Under the pieces are notes generated by a model. That model searched no databases. It was not told the origin of the DNA and saw only the letters and a program-made list of their open reading frames with translations. From the NCBI GenBank assembly GCA_027068245.1, contig JAMOUF010000252.1, forward strand, positions 1 to 6,352: a stretch of DNA of 6,352 nucleotides. Reading direction: 5' to 3'. This document shows positions 1 through 4,665 of this stretch, piece by piece (positions within the stretch are counted from its first letter, which is position 1; each line of letters starts with the position of its first letter). This DNA comes from Campylobacterales bacterium (lineage in GTDB: Bacteria; Campylobacterota; Campylobacteria; Campylobacterales; Nitratiruptoraceae). Made by a program: the position numbers and the translations under genes.

Positions 1-641
1 TGATTTTACAGCAGACCAACACGCAGCTTGAAGCCCTCAAACAGCTGTCGAAAATCTATAACGTGGCTATAGTGGCTCCTGTTGTCAGGGTGTTGAAAGA
101 GAAGGTCTACAAATCCGTAGCGGTGGTTAGAAATTCGAAAACGAGCTTTTACAATCAGCAGATTTTGATAAATTACAGGCACTGGAACGAGGAGCGTTTT
201 TTCGACAACGAGCTCCAGGAGCTCAAAGCACCGCAGATTTTCAGGGTGGATGAGTTTCGGTTTGGAGTTTTGCCGGCTTTCGAGACCCATTTCGACTACT
301 TTTGGCAGCAATTTATGAAAAAGGATGTGGATGTTGTGCTGGTTCCAAGCGTAAACACCTTCAACTCGGGCGACAGGTGGCAAGAGCTGCTTAAGATGAG
401 GGCTTTCGTAAACAGCTGCTATCTGCTTAGGGCCAACCGAATAGGCGAATACAAGGATAAAAACGGACACAGCTGGGAATTTTACGGCGAGAGTATGTTT
501 ATAAATCCGGAAGGGGAGGTGGTAGACAGCCTTAAAAACAGCGAGGAGATGTTGATAGCCGCGCTGGACAAGGATTTGATAAAAGAGGCCAGGAGCCGGT
601 GGGGTTTCAAAGCCGCACTTAAAAAAAGAGGGGCTTTATGA
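1..641 (+). CDS. Carbon-nitrogen hydrolase (nitrilase superfamily) homologue, 5' end outside the window
   Basis: The frame is open from the left edge (first whole codon at 3) to a TGA at 639-641, giving 212 visible residues. The GTG at 63 is internal, because family-like sequence (LEALKQLSKIYNVAIVAPVV) runs straight through it. The C-terminal half shows nitrilase-fold landmarks: DVVLVPS, then W-x-x-LLKMRAF-x-N, RANRIG, and FYGESMFINPEGEVV, matching the family's W..l..aRA.EN, aNr.G and G.S.i.dP.G pattern. However, the strand that normally carries the nucleophile (G-x-x-x-C-x-[DE]) reads GVLPAFE, with Ala (codon 276-278) where Cys is expected. The usual K-x-H-L reads Y-R-H-W (codons 174-185). 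The catalytic Glu would lie upstream and cannot be seen. Family members hydrolyse amides or nitriles; here catalysis by the usual triad seems unlikely, so a non-enzymatic or altered role is inferred. The last four bases overlap the next gene as ATGA, suggesting translational coupling. Confidence 0.85.
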   Translation, partial: ILQQTNTQLEALKQLSKIYNVAIVAPVVRVLKEKVYKSVAVVRNSKTSFYNQQILINYRHWNEERFFDNELQELKAPQIFRVDEFRFGVLPAFETHFDYFWQQFMKKDVDVVLVPSVNTFNSGDRWQELLKMRAFVNSCYLLRANRIGEYKDKNGHSWEFYGESMFINPEGEVVDSLKNSEEMLIAALDKDLIKEARSRWGFKAALKKRGAL

Positions 642-1318
642 GAGAGTATTTTAAAAGACAGATAGAGCTTTGGGGCGAAGAGAGACAGGATGCACTCAAA
701 TCCAAAAGTATCGCCATTATCGGCTGCGGCGGTCTTGGCAGCTCGCTGGCGCTGGCTCTTGGAAGCAGTGGTATCGGCACCATATATCTGGTGGATTTCG
801 ATGAGGTCAGTATTCACAACATCCACAGGCAGATTACGTTCAAAATGGATGACGAGAAAAAAAACAAGGCCTGCGTCAACAAAGAGGTTATAGAGGCCAG
901 GTCCCCTTTCGTAACCGTAAAAGCCTTTGAGGAGGGGTTCGAGGAGTTTACGAGGCGGGGAATAAAGCCCGATGTTGTTTTGGATGCCACCGATTCTTTG
1001 CCTGTTAGGGCAAAAATAGACAGATACTGCAAAAAAGAGGGAATTCCCTGGATATATGCCAGCGTAGAGGAGTTTCACGCCCAAATCTGTTTTATGCAAA
1101 AAGCCTCTTTCGACGCTTTTAACATAAGCGACAGAAAACCGAAGGGCATAGCTGCTCCCATAGTCATGACGGCAGCCTCTTTCGAGGCCAACCTGGCTCT
1201 TAGGTATCTGGTGGGCCTGCCAGTTAAAAAAGACCTGCTTTACTATCTCTATTTCGATGATAGCGGCGAGTTTAACATAGCCAAATTCAATATGCCAAAG
1301 GATGAGGATGAGATTTGA
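638..1318 (+). CDS. E1-like adenylation-type protein, ThiF/MoeB/HesA family
   Basis: This 226-residue protein has a Rossmann-type ATP-binding core. The glycine loop GCGGLGS is at residues 29-35, followed by LVDFDEVSIHNIHRQ at 51-65, with the family Asp (D53, D55), Asn (N61), Arg (R64) and Gln (Q65). K77 is in the usual Lys position, and DATDS at 116-120 carries the conserved Asp (D119). An N-terminal Arg-Gln (R7, Q8) fits the arginine-finger position. Family members adenylate the C-terminus of a ubiquitin-like sulfur carrier (ThiS, MoaD) or a tRNA base. Two usual parts are missing: there are no paired CxxC zinc ligands, and the loop after residue 150 has no Y-x-C-L motif (the only cysteines are 30, 79, 131 and 151). 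It is shorter than MoeB and lacks a rhodanese domain. No sulfur-carrier gene is visible, so the substrate is unknown and the name thiF is not justified. ATG 638 overlaps the previous stop and has AGAGGGG at 627-633. Confidence 0.88.
   Translation: MREYFKRQIELWGEERQDALKSKSIAIIGCGGLGSSLALALGSSGIGTIYLVDFDEVSIHNIHRQITFKMDDEKKNKACVNKEVIEARSPFVTVKAFEEGFEEFTRRGIKPDVVLDATDSLPVRAKIDRYCKKEGIPWIYASVEEFHAQICFMQKASFDAFNISDRKPKGIAAPIVMTAASFEANLALRYLVGLPVKKDLLYYLYFDDSGEFNIAKFNMPKDEDEI
1297..1302 (+). promoter_or_regulatory. Ribosome binding site deciding the dapC start
   Basis: AAAGGA ends five bases before ATG 1308, which is good Shine-Dalgarno spacing. It overlaps the alternative ATG at 1302, which therefore has no properly placed site. 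It lies within the end of the upstream E1-like gene, so the two genes are probably translationally coupled. Confidence 0.6.
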
Positions 1319-2429
1319 AAAATACCCTTTTGAGAAACTGAACGAGCTTTTAAAAGATATAGAGCCAAACAGCCATTACAAGCCGCTTGTTTTAACCATC
1401 GGCGAGCCCCAGTTCGAAACTCCGGAGTTTATAGTCCGTGAGCTGGAAAAAAACGCCCACCTGATAAACAAATATCCAAAAACCGCCGGTTTGGATGAGC
1501 TAAGAGAGGCCGTTTTGGGTTTTGTCAAAAGAAGGTTTGACATATCTCTTGAAAGCGGCGAGCTGCTGCTGACATTTGGCACCAGGGAGGTGCTGTTCAA
1601 TTTTCCGCACTATCTTCTGCATGGCAAAGATAACCCCGCAATGGCTTTTACCAACCCTTTTTATCAAATTTACGAGGGGGCGGCAATTGCCGCTGGAGCC
1701 AGGATAAAATATCTGAATTTGACGAAAGAGAACGGGTTCAAACCGCAAATCGACAGCTCTTTGAAAGATGTGGACCTGGTGATAATAAACTCTCCAAACA
1801 ATCCTACCGCCTCTGTTATGGAGATGGAGGAGCTAAAAGAGTGGGCAAGGGCCGCTTTGGAGTATGATTTCGTGCTGCTAAACGACGAGTGCTACAGCGA
1901 GATATACACCTCAAGCCCGCCGCCATCGCTGCTTGAGGCAAGCGCGCAGTTAGGAAACGAGGAATTTAAAAATATCCTGGTAGTCAACTCCATCTCAAAA
2001 AGAAGCAGCGCTCCCGGCCTTAGAAGCGGATTTATCGCAGGTGACAAAGAGATATTGTCCGGATACTCCAGATACCGCACATATGTAGGATGCGCCTCTC
2101 CGTTGCCGCTGCAGTATGCGGCCGCCGTTGCCTGGGAGGATGAGGAGCATGTGGTAAAGAACAGGGATATATACAGAAAAAACCTCAAAATGGCCCATGA
2201 GATACTTGGTGTGGATATTCCAAAGGCCACTTTCTATCTCTGGCTGGAAGTGGGTGATGATATTGAGTTTACCAAACGGGCGTATAAAGAGTATAATTTG
2301 AAAGTGCTGCCTGGAAGCTATTTAGGCAGAGAGGGTGTGGGAAACGGCTATGTAAGGGCCGCTTTGGTATATGATGAGAAAAAGACCAAAGAGGCGCTTG
2401 AGCGGCTAAGAGAGCTTATAAGGAGTTGA
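1308..2429 (+). CDS. dapC: Succinyl-diaminopimelate aminotransferase (DapC type), fold-type I PLP enzyme
   Basis: DapC transfers an amino group from glutamate to N-succinyl-2-amino-6-oxopimelate in the cytoplasmic succinylase route to diaminopimelate and lysine. The protein (373 residues from ATG 1308) is a class I/II aminotransferase. YPFEKLNELL opens it, followed by LTIGEP, KYPKTAGLDELREAV, TNPFYQIYEG, NNPT (about 164-167), DECYSEIY (193-200) with Asp and Tyr in cofactor-binding positions, and SISKRSSAPGLRSG with K231 as the Schiff-base lysine. RTYVGCASP and VLPGSYLGREG near the end are characteristic of the DapC subgroup rather than ordinary aspartate aminotransferases; this assignment is from memory of the subgroup. 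An ATG at 1302 would add two residues, but AAAGGA at 1297-1302 sits at ideal distance from 1308. The start overlaps the upstream gene by 11 bases. A related aminotransferase acting on another acidic amino acid is the main alternative. Confidence 0.85.
   Translation: MRFEKYPFEKLNELLKDIEPNSHYKPLVLTIGEPQFETPEFIVRELEKNAHLINKYPKTAGLDELREAVLGFVKRRFDISLESGELLLTFGTREVLFNFPHYLLHGKDNPAMAFTNPFYQIYEGAAIAAGARIKYLNLTKENGFKPQIDSSLKDVDLVIINSPNNPTASVMEMEELKEWARAALEYDFVLLNDECYSEIYTSSPPPSLLEASAQLGNEEFKNILVVNSISKRSSAPGLRSGFIAGDKEILSGYSRYRTYVGCASPLPLQYAAAVAWEDEEHVVKNRDIYRKNLKMAHEILGVDIPKATFYLWLEVGDDIEFTKRAYKEYNLKVLPGSYLGREGVGNGYVRAALVYDEKKTKEALERLRELIRS
2421..2425 (+). promoter_or_regulatory. Ribosome binding site for the unrecognised gene before murC
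   Basis: AGGAG lies six bases before TTG 2432. The other in-frame TTG, at 2426, touches this motif directly and so cannot be served by it. The motif sits inside the last codons of dapC. Confidence 0.6.
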
Positions 2430-2431
2430 GA

Positions 2432-2980
2432 TTGTATGATACCGGTGAACTGTTGAAAGAGCTGCGTAAAAAGAGGGAAGTGGCTGTAAAAGAGGGTGAT
2501 ATCGTTGGACTTTACGATGTTTTGGACGCCTATTTGGCAATGGATTTGGAGGGTGAGGAGATAGACGAGCTTTATGAGCTGATTTTGCAAAACGCCTTTG
2601 ACAAGCTGGCTGATAAACTGACCCGGGGCGAGAGGTTTGATTTGGAGAACGAGGTGGATGTATACAGTGCCAGAGCCATATACGAACATGCGCTTGAGAG
2701 ATGGGACAGCAAAGATTTCAAAGGTGCTAACGAACTTTTTTTGGTGCTTTCATACCTTGTGGAGGGCTCTATACAAAAGAGTATGATTTTGGGACTTGCC
2801 CTGACTGCAAAAAGGGTGGGGTTGGATGAGTTTTTGAATGATTTTGTGGACAGAAAGGCTCTGGATGAGAGCTCTTTGTTTTTTGACAGGTTCACCGCAA
2901 AAGCGGACAGGTTTTTGAGTGAGAACTCTTTGCTCGTAGAGAGTGAACTTAAAAAAATAGACAAAATAGCGGCACAATGA
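2432..2980 (+). CDS. Unrecognised soluble helical protein between dapC and murC
   Basis: I do not recognise this family. From the TTG at 2432 it is 182 residues, rich in Leu, Glu, Asp and Lys. It has no signal peptide, membrane segment or cysteine, so it is probably cytoplasmic. The sequence looks almost wholly alpha-helical: charged amphipathic stretches at about 5-38, 44-65, 78-112, 114-140 and 150-180. The part around 82-123 (AIYEHALERWDSKDFKGANE, then LFLVLSYL and GLAL) has the spacing of a tetratricopeptide-like helical pair, which hints at a protein-binding scaffold; this is weak. Start choice: an in-frame TTG at 2426 lies inside the previous gene's end, whereas TTG 2432 has AGGAG at 2421-2425 six bases away. 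It begins two bases after the dapC stop and its stop overlaps murC as ATGA, so it is very likely co-translated with both. Codon use matches its neighbours, so it looks like a real resident gene. Confidence 0.82.
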   Translation: MYDTGELLKELRKKREVAVKEGDIVGLYDVLDAYLAMDLEGEEIDELYELILQNAFDKLADKLTRGERFDLENEVDVYSARAIYEHALERWDSKDFKGANELFLVLSYLVEGSIQKSMILGLALTAKRVGLDEFLNDFVDRKALDESSLFFDRFTAKADRFLSENSLLVESELKKIDKIAAQ

Positions 2981-4287
2981 AGGTTCATTTCATAGGAATA
3001 GGCGGTATAGGCCTAAGCGGTCTTGCGAGGTTTTTAAAATACAACGGCCATATGGTAAAAGGGAGCGACATATCCGAAACGCCACTTACCAAAAAGCTTC
3101 AAAACGAGGGCATCGAGGTATTGATACCACAGCACTCTTCCAACATAGGAGGCGATGAGGATATGGTGATTTATTCGGCTGCCATCAAAAGTGACAACGA
3201 TGAGCTTATAGAGGCTAAAAAGAGGGGTATAAAAACCCTCTCAAGGTCACAGGCCCTCCCGTTTATTTTGAAAGAGCACAAGGTTTACTCCGTTGCCGGA
3301 GCCCACGGCAAAAGCACCACTACGGCCATTTTGGCATCTATCTTGAAGGAGGCAAACGCCATCATCGGAGCGGAGTCCAAGGAGTTCGGCTCAAACGTAA
3401 GGTTTAGGGATAGTTCCACACTGGTGTTTGAGGCCGATGAGAGCGACGGCAGCTTTTTAAACTCGAACCCCTATTGCGCCATCGTCACCAACGCCGAGCC
3501 GGAACATATGGATTATTACGATTACGATTTAAAGAGATTTTACCAGACATACCAGGACTTTTTGATGCGAGCCAGGGTGCGGGTCATAAACTGTGAAGAC
3601 CCGTTTTTAAACGGGCTTGATATGGAGGCTGTGAGGCTCTATCCCCAAAAGGATATCCGGATAAAGAGATATTTTTTAAAAGATGACGAGCCATATATCG
3701 CCTTTGAGCTGAAAGATTTGGGAGAGTTCGAGGTATGGGGTTTTGGGGAGCATATAGCCCTGGACGCCTCTTTGGCTATTCTTGCGGCTATGCAGGAGAT
3801 GGATGTGGAGGAGATAAGAGAAAACATAAAAAATTATCGGGGTATAAAAAAGAGGTTCGATATCGTTCAAAAGGGTGAGGAGTTTATCGTCATAGACGAT
3901 TATGCCCATCATCCAACCGAGATAGAGGCTACACTAAGCTCCCTGGCTCACTTTGCCAATCTAAAAGGGCTAAAAGAGATAACCATTATCTGGCAGCCAC
4001 ACAAATACTCCAGGGTTATAGACAACATTGAGAGTTTCAAAAGATGCTTCAAAGGGACCACGAGGCTAATAATTCTGCCTGTTTGGGCTGCCGGAGAGGA
4101 GCCCAGGAAAATCGATTTCAAACGGGAGTTCGCCGGATACAACCCGCTATTTGCCGACAGGGTGAAAAAGGAGCGTGACAGGTATTTGCTGATGAAGAAC
4201 CAGCAGGTGGTCGAAGAGCTTAAAAGCGGTGTTATAATAGGCTTTGGGGCCGGGGATATCACATATCAGCTAAGAGGACTCAAATAG
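2977..4287 (+). CDS. murC: UDP-N-acetylmuramate--L-alanine ligase
   Basis: MurC is the cytoplasmic ATP-dependent ligase that adds L-alanine to UDP-MurNAc, starting the peptidoglycan stem peptide. All three Mur-ligase domains are present in 436 residues. The N-terminal UDP-binding domain opens with HFIGIGGIGLSGLA (4-17). The central ATPase domain has the P-loop AGAHGKSTTT (107-116, K112), FEADESDGSF (about 151-160) and NAEPEHMDYY (172-181, H177). The C-terminal domain has RGIKKRFDIV, DDYAHHPTEIEA (from 307) and WQPHKYSR (339-346), ending with GFGAGDI. The P-loop is slightly unusual: AHGKST replaces the common THGKTT, although Ser keeps a hydroxyl ligand for magnesium. The length is shorter than in E. 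coli and close to what I remember for Campylobacterota. The ATG overlaps the preceding stop as ATGA and has no clear Shine-Dalgarno sequence, so translation probably depends on ribosomes arriving from upstream. Confidence 0.97.
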   Translation: MKVHFIGIGGIGLSGLARFLKYNGHMVKGSDISETPLTKKLQNEGIEVLIPQHSSNIGGDEDMVIYSAAIKSDNDELIEAKKRGIKTLSRSQALPFILKEHKVYSVAGAHGKSTTTAILASILKEANAIIGAESKEFGSNVRFRDSSTLVFEADESDGSFLNSNPYCAIVTNAEPEHMDYYDYDLKRFYQTYQDFLMRARVRVINCEDPFLNGLDMEAVRLYPQKDIRIKRYFLKDDEPYIAFELKDLGEFEVWGFGEHIALDASLAILAAMQEMDVEEIRENIKNYRGIKKRFDIVQKGEEFIVIDDYAHHPTEIEATLSSLAHFANLKGLKEITIIWQPHKYSRVIDNIESFKRCFKGTTRLIILPVWAAGEEPRKIDFKREFAGYNPLFADRVKKERDRYLLMKNQQVVEELKSGVIIGFGAGDITYQLRGLK

Positions 4288-4652
4288 TGGCTTTTTTATA
4301 TCTTTTAATATCCCTTCTTCTCATTTTTGGAATCGTCGGAGCGGTGGTCTATTTTTTTACCGATATGACGAGTCGGGTAAAATATCTTGTAATAGCCTCA
4401 TTGCTTTTTGGGTGGCTTTTGATAGCCGGATACAGTTATTATCAGAATAAGAAGCGGATATATCACGATATGTTATATTATAATTTCACCCACGGAAAAG
4501 AGCTTGTGTGCCAGGCCCCCTTCAATCAGCAGGTTGTCGTAAACAACAGATATTTCGATTTTGTAAGCGGGACGATGGTGTTTATGGGAAAAGAGGGCAG
4601 CCCATACGAGGGGCTTGTGGTACCGATAGATGGATGCAGGCTGAAAAAGTGA
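4287..4652 (+). CDS. Small two-helix integral membrane protein of unknown function
   Basis: This 121-residue protein begins with GTG at 4287, sharing one base with the murC stop (TAG-TG), and has AGAGGA at 4273-4278. Residues about 3-24 (LYLLISLLLIFGIVGAVVYF) and about 32-50 (KYLVIASLLFGWLLIAGYS) are two hydrophobic helices joined by a short TDMTSR turn. After them comes a roughly 70-residue polar domain beginning NKKR. That domain looks beta-rich (QQVVVNNRYFDFVSGTMVFM) and contains the protein's only two cysteines, C75 and C117. The hairpin puts both ends on the same side. The NKKR stretch argues for the cytoplasm, but the turn is also slightly positive, so topology is uncertain. If the domain were periplasmic, the cysteines could form a disulfide. 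A small membrane protein between murC and mutS2 is what I recall from Campylobacter. Its function is unknown; a role in envelope growth is only suggested by the neighbouring murC. Confidence 0.85.
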   Translation: MAFLYLLISLLLIFGIVGAVVYFFTDMTSRVKYLVIASLLFGWLLIAGYSYYQNKKRIYHDMLYYNFTHGKELVCQAPFNQQVVVNNRYFDFVSGTMVFMGKEGSPYEGLVVPIDGCRLKK

Positions 4653-4655
4653 GAC

Positions 4656-4663
4656 AGGAGAGG
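4656..4663 (+). promoter_or_regulatory. Ribosome binding site supporting the TTG start of mutS2
   Basis: AGGAGAGG lies in the 13-base gap after the small membrane protein. The AGGAG core ends five bases before TTG 4666. It is one of the strongest Shine-Dalgarno matches in the window and argues for the non-ATG start. Confidence 0.65.
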
Positions 4664-4665
4664 TA

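Noticed and set aside
63..65. GTG as a possible start for the first gene
   Set aside because: The frame is open back to the left edge and the upstream residues fit the nitrilase fold, so the gene is cut by the window rather than starting here.
210..224. GAGCTCC-A-GGAGCTC short palindrome
   Set aside because: It codes Glu-Leu repeats using the common GAGCT codon pair in this genome; short and without positional significance.
690..893. Second open frame on the + strand within the E1-like gene
   Set aside because: It lies entirely inside the Rossmann-fold coding region in another frame, with no ribosome binding site and no recognisable protein.
482..1099. Antisense open frame of about 205 codons
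   Set aside because: It spans the junction of two well-supported + strand genes, its translation shows no family motif, and it has no plausible start context.
3600..3615. CCCGTTT-TT-AAACGGG inverted repeat as a terminator
   Set aside because: It is mid-murC, the loop is only two bases and no T run follows. It looks like a chance palindrome.
4233..4238. TATAAT resembling a -10 promoter box, 49 bases before the small membrane protein gene
   Set aside because: It lies in murC coding sequence (VIIG), no -35 element is visible, and such hexamers occur by chance in this composition. An internal promoter is possible but unsupported.
4479..4484. Second TATAAT upstream of mutS2
   Set aside because: It lies inside the membrane-protein gene about 180 bases before the mutS2 start with no -35 partner; too weak to call.
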